Of a stretch of 64,000 bases of DNA, positions 17,664 through 27,065 are shown one piece after another. Origin of the DNA: Vreelandella halophila. Its GTDB lineage: Bacteria > Pseudomonadota > Gammaproteobacteria > Pseudomonadales > Oleiphilaceae. A model generated the notes under the pieces. It did not search any database, was not told the origin of the DNA, and saw only the letters and a program-made list of their open reading frames with translations. Where the stretch lies: contig NZ_WMEX01000010.1 in assembly GCF_009856365.1 (NCBI RefSeq), forward strand, positions 19,572 through 83,571, given 5' to 3'. The stretch's first letter is position 1, and every line of letters begins with the position of its first letter. Made by a program: the position numbers and the translations under genes.

Positions 17664-19406
17664 ATGGCCGGCATGATCCCCCAGACCTTCATTGAGACCC
17701 TGCGCGACCGGGTCGATCTGGCTGAAATCATTGGCCAGCGCATCCCGCTGAAGAAATCCGGCGGCAACTACAAAGCCTGTTGCCCGTTCCACGACGAACG
17801 CACTCCCTCGTTCAACGTCCGCCCGGACAAGGGTTTCTACCACTGTTTCGGCTGTGGTGCCCATGGCGACGCCATCGCGTTCCTGCAGGAATACGAGAAC
17901 CAGAGTTTCACTGAAGCCGTCGAGGCACTGGCCGCCCACCTGGGTCTTGAAGTGCCCTATGACCAGGCGACCCGTGAAACCATGAAGCGCAGCCAGAGCC
18001 TGACCGGTGCCCTTGAGGAAGCCACCCGTTTCTACCGCAATGCACTCCGGGAGCATCCATGGAGCAGCCTGGCCCGGGACTACCTGGCCAATCGCGGTGT
18101 CAGCGAAGACATGATTGAGCGCTTCGCCCTGGGGTTCGCGCCACCGGAAGGCGACGCCCTCGCCAAACGCGTGAATGGTGAAACCCGCAGCGCCCTGCTC
18201 ACGGTCAAGGCCCTGAACGAGCGTAACGGCCAGGTCCGGGATCTATTCCGCAACCGGCTGATGTTCCCCATCCGCAACACGAGGGGCCGCACGGTTGCCT
18301 TCGGCGGGCGCACTCTGGGCGATGACAAGGCCAAGTACATCAATTCGCCGGAATCCGAGGTCTACCACAAGAGCCGTGAGATCTACGGGCTCTACGAGGC
18401 CCGCCAGGCCTCGCGCCAGCTGGATTCACTGCTGGTTGTGGAAGGCTACATGGACGTCATCGCCCTGGCGCAGATGGGCATCAACAATGCCGTGGCCGCC
18501 TCCGGCACCGCCACCAACGAAGAGAGCCTCCAGACCCTGCTCCGCGCCTCACACCATCTGATCTTCTGTTTTGACGGCGACACCGCCGGCCATCGCGCTG
18601 CGGACAGGGCCATGGAAAACCTTCTGGGCATGCTTGAGGACGGCATGCACATCCAGTTCCTGATGCTGCCGGAAGGCGAGGACCCGGATTCACTGGTGCG
18701 TACTGAAGGGGGAGAGGCGTTTACGCGGCGCATGGAAGCCGCCACGCCCCTGTCGCGCATGCTGTTCGAGCGCCAGGGTGAAGGCCTGGACCTGAGCCAG
18801 GCCGAACACCGGGGCGAGCTGCGCAGCCGCGTGGAGCCCATGCTCCGGCGCATGCCCCGGTCCGCCATCCGGGATGCGCTCTGGGAAGAACTCCAGCGCC
18901 TCACCCGCCGCCCACCCGGTGGTCGCGGCGACAGGCGCGGCAACAGTTCCGACCAACCCCACCATGGCCAGCCGCAACACGCCAGCCAGCCGGCCATGGC
19001 GCTGGACCGTGATACCCTCCTGGCTCTGGCGCTCTATTACGAGCCACCGCTGGCCACCGAGGTGACGGCCGTACCGCAGGCAGCCAGTCACTACCCTTGC
19101 GCCCAGTCATTCGCGCAATGGATCCTCGAGAGCGGGATCGAGACGCGCAGTACCCTGCTGGCGGAAATGGCTTTCTCCGCCCCGGCCCGGGAGCGCTTCG
19201 CGGGCCTGTTCAACCGTATTGAGCATTTCCCGGAACACGAACCACTGCTTGCGGATGCCCGGCATATGCTCGGGCGGGCACGCTCACGCCAACAGGCCCG
19301 ACAGGCCAGCGAGATACTGGCCGGACGCAAGCCCAGTGAGCTCACCGAAGACGAACGCCAGGAGCTCCAGCGCCTGCGCGAGAACCGCCTGCGGGATACA
19401 CACTGA
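17664..19406 (+). CDS. dnaG: DNA primase
   Basis: Makes RNA primers at the replication fork. 580 residues. CHC2 zinc-binding domain at the N-terminus (CCPFHDERTPSFNVRPDK...HCFGCGAHGDAIAF), the RNAP-like basic region AFGGRTLGD...KYINSPES, then the TOPRIM domain with LLVVEGYMDVIAL and CFDGDTAGHRAADRA. A low-complexity linker (about 415-450) leads to the DnaB-binding C-terminus. I chose ATG 17664 (MAGMIPQ, GGAAG upstream) because E. coli DnaG starts MAGRIP; a TTG at 17649 is less likely. Confidence 0.96.
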   Translation: MAGMIPQTFIETLRDRVDLAEIIGQRIPLKKSGGNYKACCPFHDERTPSFNVRPDKGFYHCFGCGAHGDAIAFLQEYENQSFTEAVEALAAHLGLEVPYDQATRETMKRSQSLTGALEEATRFYRNALREHPWSSLARDYLANRGVSEDMIERFALGFAPPEGDALAKRVNGETRSALLTVKALNERNGQVRDLFRNRLMFPIRNTRGRTVAFGGRTLGDDKAKYINSPESEVYHKSREIYGLYEARQASRQLDSLLVVEGYMDVIALAQMGINNAVAASGTATNEESLQTLLRASHHLIFCFDGDTAGHRAADRAMENLLGMLEDGMHIQFLMLPEGEDPDSLVRTEGGEAFTRRMEAATPLSRMLFERQGEGLDLSQAEHRGELRSRVEPMLRRMPRSAIRDALWEELQRLTRRPPGGRGDRRGNSSDQPHHGQPQHASQPAMALDRDTLLALALYYEPPLATEVTAVPQAASHYPCAQSFAQWILESGIETRSTLLAEMAFSAPARERFAGLFNRIEHFPEHEPLLADARHMLGRARSRQQARQASEILAGRKPSELTEDERQELQRLRENRLRDTH

Positions 19407-19494
19407 CACCGAACATTGAAATCCAGAGGTGTCGTCCCCAGATTAGCCGGGCAGCTGGTGGCCGAAGTGACAGCCGATAGCGGAATCCACTGAC

Positions 19495-19523
19495 TGGCAG
19501 AATGGATGACTCGTGGCTATAAT
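19495..19523 (+). promoter_or_regulatory. Candidate internal promoter for rpoD
   Basis: A perfect TATAAT at 19518-19523, 17 bases after a weak -35 (TGGCAG, 19495-19500), placing the start about 40 bases before the rpoD ATG. It lies in the 163-base dnaG-rpoD gap. E. coli also has promoters between dnaG and rpoD that raise sigma-70 separately. Confidence 0.55.
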
Positions 19524-19569
19524 GCTCGATTCATCTTGCCCCAGACAATACCGAGCCCAAAGGGTGACT

Positions 19570-21420
19570 ATGTCAGCCAACTCCCAGAAATCGCGACTCA
19601 AGGATCTCATTGCTCGTGGCAAGGAGCAGGGATACCTGACCTACGCCGAAGTCAATGACCACCTGCCGGAGGATATCGCTGATCCGGATCAGGTGGAAGA
19701 CATCATCCAGATGATCAATGACATGGGCATCCAGGTGACCGAAGAAGCCCCGGACGCCGATGACCTGCTGATCACCGATGGTGATTCCTCCGCGGACGAA
19801 GCCGCCGCCGCCGAAGCCGCCGCCGCACTGGCAGCCGTGGAGAGTGACGCCGGGCGCACCACCGACCCGGTCCGCATGTACATGCGCGAGATGGGCTCCG
19901 TGGAACTGCTCACCCGTGAGGGCGAGATCGTCATCGCCAAGCGCATCGAGGAAGGCATCCGCGATGTGATGGCCGCCGTTGCCCACTTCCCGGGCACCGT
20001 CGCCGCCGTCATCAACAACTACGACAATATTGTCGAGAACGAAGGCCGCATCAGCGACCTGGTCTCCGGCTACCTCGACCCCGAAGGCGAGGAACCCCAG
20101 TTCCCTGCGGCCGAGACTCCGGAGCCCGCCTCGGAAGCCACGGCAAGCGCCGAAGGAGAGGCAGAGGAAGACGAAGAGGACGAGGCCGAGGAAAGCTCCG
20201 ACGGCGGCCCGGATCCGGAGGAAACCCGCCAGCGTTTCGATATGCTGCGGGACCGCCTGAACACCGCTATGGACGCCGTGACCAAACACGGCCGCTCCAG
20301 CGAGGAAGCCCAGAAGGCACTGGAAGAGCTCGGCAGGGTCTTCGCGCCCTTCAAGCTGAGCAATCGCCATTTTGACGAGATGGTCAACGTCGTACGCTCC
20401 ACCAACGACATGGTGCGCCAGCACGAACGCAGCGTTATGGCCATCTGCGTGCAGGAATGCGGCATGCCGCGCCGTGAGTTCATCAAGCAGTTCCCGGGTA
20501 ACGAGACCAACCTCAACTGGGCCGAGGAGCTGGGCAGCAGCGATCGCAAGTACGCCAAGGCCATTGGTGAGCGCGCCAACGACATCGTGCGCCTGCAGAA
20601 GAAGATCGCCAACGTCGAGGAAGGCGTGGGCCTGGATGTCAGCGACATCAAGGAGATCAACCGCCGCGTTTCCATCGGCGAGGCCAAGGCCCGCCGTGCC
20701 AAGAAGGAAATGGTGGAGGCCAACCTGCGCCTGGTGATCTCGATTGCGAAGAAGTACACCAACCGCGGCCTGCAGTTCCTGGACCTGATCCAGGAAGGTA
20801 ACATCGGCCTGATGAAGGCGGTGGACAAGTTCGAATACCGCCGCGGCTACAAGTTCTCGACTTACGCCACCTGGTGGATCCGGCAGGCGATCACCCGCTC
20901 CATCGCGGACCAGGCGCGGACCATCCGTATCCCGGTCCACATGATCGAGACCATCAACAAGCTCAACCGCGTTTCCCGCCAGATGCTGCAGGAGATGGGC
21001 CGCGAACCGACCCCGGAAGAGCTTGGTGAGCGCATGGACATGCCCGAGGACAAGATCCGCAAGGTGCTCAAGATCGCCAAGGAACCGATCTCCATGGAGA
21101 CCCCCATCGGCGACGATGAGGACTCACACCTGGGCGACTTCATCGAGGACATCCTGGCACTGTCGCCGGTGGACTCGGCCACGGCTGAAGGCCTGAGCGA
21201 AGCGACCAAGGGTGTGCTCTCCGGGCTGACCGCGCGCGAGGCCAAGGTGCTGCGCATGCGCTTCGGCATCGAGATGAACACCGACCACACCCTCGAGGAA
21301 GTCGGCAAGCAGTTCGATGTGACCCGCGAGCGCATCCGCCAGATCGAAGCCAAGGCGCTGCGCAAGCTGCGTCACCCCTCCCGCTCCGATCACCTGCGCA
21401 GCTTCATCGACGAAGGCTGA
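19570..21420 (+). CDS. rpoD: RpoD, primary sigma factor (sigma-70)
   Basis: Housekeeping sigma factor, 616 residues. Order: region 1.1 ([20 protein letters not shown]), an acidic non-conserved spacer (about 190-220, EDEEDEAEE), region 2 with [20 protein letters not shown] and [15 protein letters not shown] (-10 recognition), region 3 ([18 protein letters not shown]), and region 4 with [20 protein letters not shown]. The ATG at 19570 matches family starts; an in-frame ATG at 19513 would overlap the promoter. Confidence 0.98.
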   Translation: MSANSQKSRLKDLIARGKEQGYLTYAEVNDHLPEDIADPDQVEDIIQMINDMGIQVTEEAPDADDLLITDGDSSADEAAAAEAAAALAAVESDAGRTTDPVRMYMREMGSVELLTREGEIVIAKRIEEGIRDVMAAVAHFPGTVAAVINNYDNIVENEGRISDLVSGYLDPEGEEPQFPAAETPEPASEATASAEGEAEEDEEDEAEESSDGGPDPEETRQRFDMLRDRLNTAMDAVTKHGRSSEEAQKALEELGRVFAPFKLSNRHFDEMVNVVRSTNDMVRQHERSVMAICVQECGMPRREFIKQFPGNETNLNWAEELGSSDRKYAKAIGERANDIVRLQKKIANVEEGVGLDVSDIKEINRRVSIGEAKARRAKKEMVEANLRLVISIAKKYTNRGLQFLDLIQEGNIGLMKAVDKFEYRRGYKFSTYATWWIRQAITRSIADQARTIRIPVHMIETINKLNRVSRQMLQEMGREPTPEELGERMDMPEDKIRKVLKIAKEPISMETPIGDDEDSHLGDFIEDILALSPVDSATAEGLSEATKGVLSGLTAREAKVLRMRFGIEMNTDHTLEEVGKQFDVTRERIRQIEAKALRKLRHPSRSDHLRSFIDEG

Positions 21421-21449
21421 CCCGGGTGGCGGGCGCCAGCTGCTCCGGC

Positions 21450-21455
21450 TAGAAT
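21450..21455 (+). promoter_or_regulatory. Candidate -10 for the CAU tRNA
   Basis: TAGAAT followed by a GC-rich discriminator (GGCGCCC), about 23 bases before the mature tRNA. A GC-rich discriminator is typical of stringently controlled stable-RNA promoters. The -35 (TGGCGG near 21427) is poor. Confidence 0.4.
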
Positions 21456-21477
21456 GGCGCCCTCACCTCCCCTTTCC

Positions 21478-21554
21478 GGGCCTGTAGCTCAGTTGGTCAG
21501 AGCAGAGAACTCATAATTCTTTGGTCGCTGGTTCGAGTCCAGCCAGGCCCACCA
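21478..21554 (+). tRNA. tRNA with CAU anticodon, probably tRNA-Ile2
   Basis: Full cloverleaf with encoded CCA: acceptor GGGCCTG / CAGGCCC, D-arm GCTC / GAGC, anticodon arm GAGAA-CTCATAA-TTCTT with CAT at 21512-21514, T-arm CTGGTTCGAGTCCAG. CAU is read by Met or, after lysidine modification, by tRNA-Ile2. G1-C72 pairing excludes the initiator. A G27-U43 wobble and a variable/T-arm sequence nearly the same as E. coli ileX, plus position just after rpoD where E. coli has ileX, favour tRNA-Ile2 over elongator Met. The tRNA call is firm; the identity is about 70%. Confidence 0.96.
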
Positions 21555-21635
21555 TTTATTCATACCCAATCTGAACCTCTATCGCCGCTTTTAGTTCCAT
21601 GAAGCAGGGAGCTTGCGGATTATAGGAACGCATCC

Positions 21636-22580
21636 ATGAACCCGACAGATACTTCCCAATGGCGCGGTCTGTTCTGGATGAGCGTCGCGGTCCTGACCAT
21701 TCCCGCCTCTGATGCCATCGCCAAAGTCCTTGGGCAGACGCTCTCAATCGGTCAGGTCACCACGACGCGTTTCATGATCCAGTGCCTGCTGCTCCTGCCT
21801 CTGTGGCTGTGGTGGCGCCACAGGAATGTCCGGCTTCAGGGACTCAAGCTCAGGGACTGGTGGCTTGGCGGCCTGGTTGCTTCCGCTGTTCTGTTCCTGT
21901 TCTGGGGGCTAAGCTATCTGCCGCTGGCGAACAATATCGCCATTTTCTTTGTCGAGCCACTGATTCTGGTCCTGTTCTCAAAGTGGTTCCTGAAAGAGAG
22001 GGTTTCTCCTCGGCGCTGGATTGCGGTCACTGTCGGGTTGCTCGGCGCACTGGTCGTAATCCGTCCCAACATCGAGGCCTACGGCTGGGCCACGGTTCTG
22101 CCACTGCTCGCGGCCACCGCCTACGCGGCCTACCTGACATCAACGCGCGCACTGCGGGAGAGTGCCGATCCCAGCCACTGGGCAGAGGCCGCCAACGGTC
22201 TTCAGAAGTCGGTCCGGCTGCAGCTGATGATCAGCCTCACTGCGTCGGTGCTAATGCTCATGCTGATGGGAATCGGGCAGACGCTGACCCCGGCCCTGAC
22301 CGGGGTGCAGTGGCCAACAGCCCATGAATGGGGCCTGCTTATTCTGCTGGGTGCGCTGGCCGCGTTTGCCCATGTGCTTATTGCCCTGGCATTCACCCAT
22401 GCCAGCGCCAGTATCCTGGCGCCGGTCCAGTACCTGGAGATACTGGGGGCAGTGTTCTTCGGGTGGTGGCTTTTCCAGGAATGGCCCGACGCGCTAACCT
22501 TTGTCGGCGCTGCGATCATTATCGGCTCCGGGCTCTACATCGCCATGGAAAAACCACACCCCGCCGTTATCCAGGACTGA
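21636..22580 (+). CDS. EamA/DMT-family transporter
   Basis: 314-residue inner-membrane protein with about ten hydrophobic spans in two repeated halves, as in the drug/metabolite transporter superfamily. First half: IPASDAIAKVLGQTLSIGQV, FLFWGLSYLPLANNIAIFFV, ending in GALVVIRPN. Second half: ALAFTHASASILAPVQYLEI and the closing FVGAAIIIGSGLYIAM. Substrate unknown; the family exports amino acids and many metabolites. Convergent with the acyl-CoA synthetase gene. Confidence 0.9.
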   Translation: MNPTDTSQWRGLFWMSVAVLTIPASDAIAKVLGQTLSIGQVTTTRFMIQCLLLLPLWLWWRHRNVRLQGLKLRDWWLGGLVASAVLFLFWGLSYLPLANNIAIFFVEPLILVLFSKWFLKERVSPRRWIAVTVGLLGALVVIRPNIEAYGWATVLPLLAATAYAAYLTSTRALRESADPSHWAEAANGLQKSVRLQLMISLTASVLMLMLMGIGQTLTPALTGVQWPTAHEWGLLILLGALAAFAHVLIALAFTHASASILAPVQYLEILGAVFFGWWLFQEWPDALTFVGAAIIIGSGLYIAMEKPHPAVIQD

Positions 22581-22605
22581 AGAGGAATCCTCGCGAATAC
22601 CCGCT

Positions 22606-24231
22606 TCAGGCCTCTTTCGCCTGCTGGCGCAGCACAAACTTCTGCACCTTTCCGGTGGAGGTCTTGGGAAGCTCCTCAAAGATCACTTTCTTCGGGGCCT
22701 TGAATCGGGCCAGGTGCTCGCGGCAGTAGCTGATGATGGCCTCCTCGCTCACCTCACCGGCCTCCGGCTTGAGAGTGACAAAGGCGCAGGGTGTTTCGCC
22801 CCACTTCTCGTCCGGGCGGGCCACAACCGCTGCTTCCAGGACATCCGGGTGGCTGTAGATGACACCCTCGACTTCGATGGTGGAGATGTTCTCGCCTCCC
22901 GATATGATGATGTCCTTGAGGCGGTCCTTAATCTCGATATAGCCGTCCTCGTGCCATACGGCAAGGTCGCCGGTGTGATACCACCCCCCGCGGAAGGCCT
23001 CTTCCGTTGCACTCGGGTTTTTCAGATAGCCCTTCATCACGGTGTTACCGCGCAGGCAGATCTCCCCCACCGTCTCACCGTCCCGGGCGACCGGCTCCAT
23101 GGTCTCGGTGTCAGCAACCATCAGCCCCTGAAGCGTTGGGTAACGAACCCCCTGCCGGGCTTTCAGTGCGGCGCGCTTTTCCAGGGGCAGATCATCCCAC
23201 TCCGGGTTCCAGGCACAGACTGTGACCGGGCCGTACACTTCCGTGAGGCCATAAACATGCGTGATGTCGATGCCCATTGCCTCGACAGCACCAATCACAC
23301 TGGCCGGGGGTGCGGCGCCGGCGGTCATGGCCTGAACCCGGTGACTCAGACTCTCGCGCGCTTCTTCCGGGAGGTTGAGGAGCGTGTTCAGAATGATCGG
23401 CGCCCCGCACATGTGGGTTACCCCGTGGTCGCTGATCAACTGCAGTATCGTTTCAGCCTCCACACGGCGCAGGCACACATGGGTACCGCCCAATGCGGTC
23501 ACCGTCCATGGAAAACACCAGCCGTTGCAGTGGAACATCGGCAGTGTCCACAGATAGACCGGGCGCTCGCCCATGGACCATACAGCCTGATTACCCAACG
23601 CATTCTGGAAAGCACCACGGTGATGGTAGACCACCCCCTTGGGGTTACCTGTGGTCCCGGAGGTGTAGTTCAGGGATATCGCATCCCACTCATCCTCCGG
23701 CAGTGACCATTCAAAGTCCGGATCGCCCTCGGCGAGCAACGCCTCATAGTTCAGCTCGGTAACCGGATCGCCTCCGCCGAGTTCCGGGTCATTCACGTCC
23801 ACCAGAAGGGGCGGTTTTTCAAGCTTAGCAACCGCCTCCCGGATCACTGGCGTGAACTCCCTGTCCACCAGGAGCACCTTCGCCTCACCATGCTCCAGCA
23901 TATAGGCAATCGCATCAGCATCGAGGCGGATGTTGAGCGTGTTCAGAACCGCCCCAATCATGGGCACCCCGAAGTGGGCTTCCAGCATCTCCGGAATATT
24001 CGGCAGCATCGCGGCCACCGTCTCACCACGACCAATACCACGCCCCTGAAGAGCAGAGGCCAGGCGTCGGCAGCGGCTGTAGGTCTCCTGCCAGTCACGC
24101 TGGATGGGGCCGTGGATAACCGCAGTGCTGTCAGGGTACACATCCGCACTGCGTGCAATGAAATCGACGGGTGAAAGCGGGCTGTGATTGGCTCCGGTCT
24201 GTGGCAGGGATTGATCAAAGATCGATGTCAT
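22606..24231 (-). CDS. Acyl-CoA synthetase (AMP-forming)
   Basis: Activates a carboxylic acid to its acyl-CoA through an acyl-adenylate. 541 residues. ANL-superfamily motifs: YTSGTTGNPKGVVYHHRGA (ATP loop) near 185, VYGLTEVYGPVTVCAWNPEW, YHTGDLAVWHEDGYIEIKDR and the C-terminal lysine motif PKTSTGKVQKFVLRQ. This resembles the medium/long-chain and DmdB-like group. It lies on the same strand as fadE, separated by a hairpin, which supports use in fatty-acid degradation; chain length cannot be stated. Confidence 0.92.
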   Translation of the reverse strand: MTSIFDQSLPQTGANHSPLSPVDFIARSADVYPDSTAVIHGPIQRDWQETYSRCRRLASALQGRGIGRGETVAAMLPNIPEMLEAHFGVPMIGAVLNTLNIRLDADAIAYMLEHGEAKVLLVDREFTPVIREAVAKLEKPPLLVDVNDPELGGGDPVTELNYEALLAEGDPDFEWSLPEDEWDAISLNYTSGTTGNPKGVVYHHRGAFQNALGNQAVWSMGERPVYLWTLPMFHCNGWCFPWTVTALGGTHVCLRRVEAETILQLISDHGVTHMCGAPIILNTLLNLPEEARESLSHRVQAMTAGAAPPASVIGAVEAMGIDITHVYGLTEVYGPVTVCAWNPEWDDLPLEKRAALKARQGVRYPTLQGLMVADTETMEPVARDGETVGEICLRGNTVMKGYLKNPSATEEAFRGGWYHTGDLAVWHEDGYIEIKDRLKDIIISGGENISTIEVEGVIYSHPDVLEAAVVARPDEKWGETPCAFVTLKPEAGEVSEEAIISYCREHLARFKAPKKVIFEELPKTSTGKVQKFVLRQQAKEA

Positions 24232-24339
24232 GGTGCGTTCCTCGGGTGTTTCCGGGTGAGCGATACAGCTGTTGCCGGAAAACTAACGATCCCGCACGCA
24301 GGAGAGTATTAGACGATGGTCGCATTGCAGGACCACCGC

Positions 24340-24377
24340 GGGGCTGCCCCTGCGGGAACGCTCCCCGCAGGCGCCCC
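24340..24377 (-). terminator. Hairpin after fadE
   Basis: Nested inverted repeats GGGGC (24340-24344) with GCCCC (24373-24377) and CCTGCGGG (24349-24356) with CCCGCAGG (24364-24371). It lies immediately after the fadE stop and before the acyl-CoA synthetase on the same strand. It has no T-run, so it may be an mRNA-stabilising stem or a weak terminator. Confidence 0.5.
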
Positions 24378-24385
24378 GGACACCA

Positions 24386-26899
24386 TCAGTTGGTCGGTTC
24401 ATCCTCCGCTTTAGGCCGCTCCACCAGCTCCAGGCGCCCAATGGAGTCCTGTGCCAGTGCCTCAATGCTCTCCTTGGAGAACGCATCCACACGGATCGTG
24501 TCGTACATCGCGGCCATGGCCTCGGAGACCTTCTGGCGCTCGGAGTCGTCCAGCAGATCCCGCTCCTGGGCCCAGTCAAGCAGTTCCTCTCGCTGGTGAC
24601 CGAGCAGCATTTCAATGTCCTGGAGTTCGTCCGGGTCCGACTTGCGGATGGCATCGTTGATGCGCTTGCGGGCCGGCTCGGTTTCACGGGCCAGGCGCAG
24701 GGCATGCAGGATGCGACCGACCGGGTCTTCCGGGTTCTCGGTGTGATAGACGCCACGCGGAATCCGCTCCTTGGCGCCCCCTTCCTTCACGATGCTCAGC
24801 GCCACACGCTGGCCCAGCTCATCGTCCGGCTGGCGCAGGCGCACACCCAGCGGGAACACCAGCACCTTCAGCGGCCAGCGCAGGGGTTTGACCGGGAAGT
24901 TGGTCACGGCTGCATAGAGTGCTGTCTGGATATCGTAGAGCGAGCGCTGCAGGCTCCACTCAACCACATCACGCATCTCCTCGTTATAGCCTTCCTCATG
25001 CCACTGCTTGATGGAGGCGGAAGCGTAATAGAGCCCGACCAGAGCGTCCGTCATACGCCCGGTAAACCGCTGGCGCCCCTTGAGGCTGCCACCGAGGGTC
25101 AGCAGGCCCACGTCGGTCAGCACCGAGAAAGCGGATGCGAACCGCGACAGCTGTTGATAGTAACGCCGCAACCCCCCTTGGCCGGGCGTCGGCTGCACCA
25201 GGCCACCGGTCAGTCCCAGAACCAGGGAACGCAGCACGTTCCGGCTGGTATGGGCGATGTGGGCGAAGAAGACGCCGTCGAACGTCTGGACCGCCTTGCC
25301 GGCATCCTCCATGCCGGCTGCCTCGATCTCCTGGACGATATAGGGGTGGCAACGGATGGCGCCCTGGCCGAAGACCATCAGGCTGCGGGTCAGGATGTTG
25401 GCACCCTCTACGGTTATGGCAATGGGAATCGCCTGATAGATCCGGGCCAGGAAGTTACGCGGCCCCTTGATGACGCCACGCCCGGCCACGACATCCATGG
25501 CGTTGGTCACGACCTTGCGCATCAGGTCCGTGTTGCGGTACTTGAGCAGCGCGGACGGCACGGAGGGCTTCACGCCGCGATCCAGCATGCCGGAGGTGAA
25601 AACCCTGGCGCTGTCCATCATCCAGGTGTAACCGGCCATGGGCTCCAGCGCTTCCTGAACCCCCTCGAAGTCGCTGATGGAGCGGCCAAACTGCGCGCGC
25701 ACGGAGGCGTAGGAGCCGGTGGTCAGGCAGGCCATCTTGCCGCCGCTGGTGCCCAGTGCCGGCAGTGAGATGGAACGCCCGATGGACAGGCACTCCAGCA
25801 GCATGCGCCAGCCCTGGCCGATCATCCCGCGCCCGCCGATGACCTGATCCAGCGGGATGAACACATCCTCGCCCCAGGTCGGCCCGTTCATGAAGACGGT
25901 ATTCATGGGCAGATGGCGGGCTCCGTGGTTCACGCCCTCCGTGTCCGCCGGCACCATCACCGTGGTCACGCCCAGATCGTGTTCCTCGCCCAGCAGGTGG
26001 TCCGGATCATAGACCTTGATCGCCAGACCGATCAGCGTGGCCACCGGCGCCAGGGTAATGTAACGCTTGTTCCAGGTGACCTTCATGCCGAGCACTTCCT
26101 GGCCGTTCCAGTAGCCCCGGCAGATCACGCCCCGGTCCGGAATGGCACCGGCATCCGAACCGGCCACTGGTGATGTCAGGGCAAAGCAGGGCACCTCGTC
26201 GCCCTTTGCCAGGCGCGGCAGGTAGTACTGCTTCTGCTCGTCCGTGCCGTAATAGGTGATCAGCTCACCCGGGCCCAGGGAGTTGGGGACCATGACGGTA
26301 ACCGCGGCCGAGACGCCCCGGGAGGCGATCTTCATGACCACCTCGGAGTGCGCGGTATTCGAGAACCCGAGCCCACCGTGCTCCTTGTCGATCACCAGGC
26401 CGAAGAAGCCCTTTTCCCGGATGAACTTCCAGGCCTCCTCCGGCAGGTCGTAACGCTCATTGGTGATGGACCAGTCGTCCAGCATGGCGCAGAGCTCATC
26501 CACCGGGCCGTCGATGAAGGCCCGTTCTTCTTCGGTGAGCTTGGGGTGAGGCAGATCCAGAAGGTGGTTCCAGTCCGGCCGGCCGGAGAACAGCTGGCCG
26601 TCCCAGTCCACGCTGCCGGCATTGAGAGCCTGCTGTTCTGTATCGGATAGCGTGGGCAGCATACCCCGGATCATGCCCAGAAGCGGGCTGCTGATGAGGC
26701 TGCGCCGCAGTGGTGATGGGATGATGACCACCAGTGTGCCCAGAAGCAGCACAGTTCCGATGAACACGCTCAGCCAGTGCCAGCTGTCCAGCCAGAACCC
26801 GATGCCCGTAGCAATAACAAGCCCAGCGGTACCGAGCCACCAGTTCGCCCCGAGATAGAGCAGAACCAGCCCTGCGAGCAGCAACAGAAGAACACTCAT
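24386..26899 (-). CDS. fadE: FadE, acyl-CoA dehydrogenase
   Basis: Catalyses the first oxidation of fatty-acid beta-oxidation using FAD. 837 residues, the length of the large gammaproteobacterial FadE. N-terminal hydrophobic segments (about 1-65) probably anchor it to the membrane, followed by the dehydrogenase core with KGFFGLVIDKEHGGLGFSNT, VPNSLGPGELITYYGT, FALTSPVAGSDAGAIPDRG and WNKRYITLAPVATLIGLA, and a C-terminal extension specific to FadE. The start chosen is ATG 26899, with GGAGGTG 8 bases upstream; a GTG at 26908 lies within that Shine-Dalgarno region. Confidence 0.95.
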   Translation of the reverse strand: MSVLLLLLAGLVLLYLGANWWLGTAGLVIATGIGFWLDSWHWLSVFIGTVLLLGTLVVIIPSPLRRSLISSPLLGMIRGMLPTLSDTEQQALNAGSVDWDGQLFSGRPDWNHLLDLPHPKLTEEERAFIDGPVDELCAMLDDWSITNERYDLPEEAWKFIREKGFFGLVIDKEHGGLGFSNTAHSEVVMKIASRGVSAAVTVMVPNSLGPGELITYYGTDEQKQYYLPRLAKGDEVPCFALTSPVAGSDAGAIPDRGVICRGYWNGQEVLGMKVTWNKRYITLAPVATLIGLAIKVYDPDHLLGEEHDLGVTTVMVPADTEGVNHGARHLPMNTVFMNGPTWGEDVFIPLDQVIGGRGMIGQGWRMLLECLSIGRSISLPALGTSGGKMACLTTGSYASVRAQFGRSISDFEGVQEALEPMAGYTWMMDSARVFTSGMLDRGVKPSVPSALLKYRNTDLMRKVVTNAMDVVAGRGVIKGPRNFLARIYQAIPIAITVEGANILTRSLMVFGQGAIRCHPYIVQEIEAAGMEDAGKAVQTFDGVFFAHIAHTSRNVLRSLVLGLTGGLVQPTPGQGGLRRYYQQLSRFASAFSVLTDVGLLTLGGSLKGRQRFTGRMTDALVGLYYASASIKQWHEEGYNEEMRDVVEWSLQRSLYDIQTALYAAVTNFPVKPLRWPLKVLVFPLGVRLRQPDDELGQRVALSIVKEGGAKERIPRGVYHTENPEDPVGRILHALRLARETEPARKRINDAIRKSDPDELQDIEMLLGHQREELLDWAQERDLLDDSERQKVSEAMAAMYDTIRVDAFSKESIEALAQDSIGRLELVERPKAEDEPTN

Positions 26900-26920
26900 G
26901 ATGGTCACCTCCTTTTATCC

Positions 26921-26946
26921 GTATACCGCACCCTTGCGGTGGATAC
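26921..26946. repeat. Inverted repeat upstream of fadE
   Basis: GTATACCGCA (26921-26930) and TGCGGTGGATAC (26935-26946) pair as ACCGCA/TGCGGT plus GTAT/ATAC with a 2-base bulge. It is 22 bases before the fadE start, so it could be an operator or an mRNA leader stem. It does not resemble a known FadR or PsrA site. Confidence 0.4.
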
Positions 26947-27001
26947 GAACCACCATAAGCCCATCCCAGCACCTGTAAAAGGACTTTTATCAACGTCCTG
27001 C

Positions 27002-27031
27002 TTAACCTCGCCGGGTATTGCGCACTAGAAT
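27002..27031 (+). promoter_or_regulatory. Candidate promoter for rfaH
   Basis: TTAACC (27002-27007), an 18-base spacer and TAGAAT (27026-27031), about 35 bases before the rfaH ATG. Confidence 0.45.
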
Positions 27032-27065
27032 GGCCCCACAGTGGTAAAGGAAAGGATTTCTGCGC

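Noticed and set aside
19573..20940. A 455-residue antisense frame across rpoD
   Set aside because: It mirrors the codons of a highly conserved sigma factor and has no family match.
26909..27065. ops element for RfaH near its own gene
   Set aside because: No GGCGGTAG-type sequence was seen in the leader.
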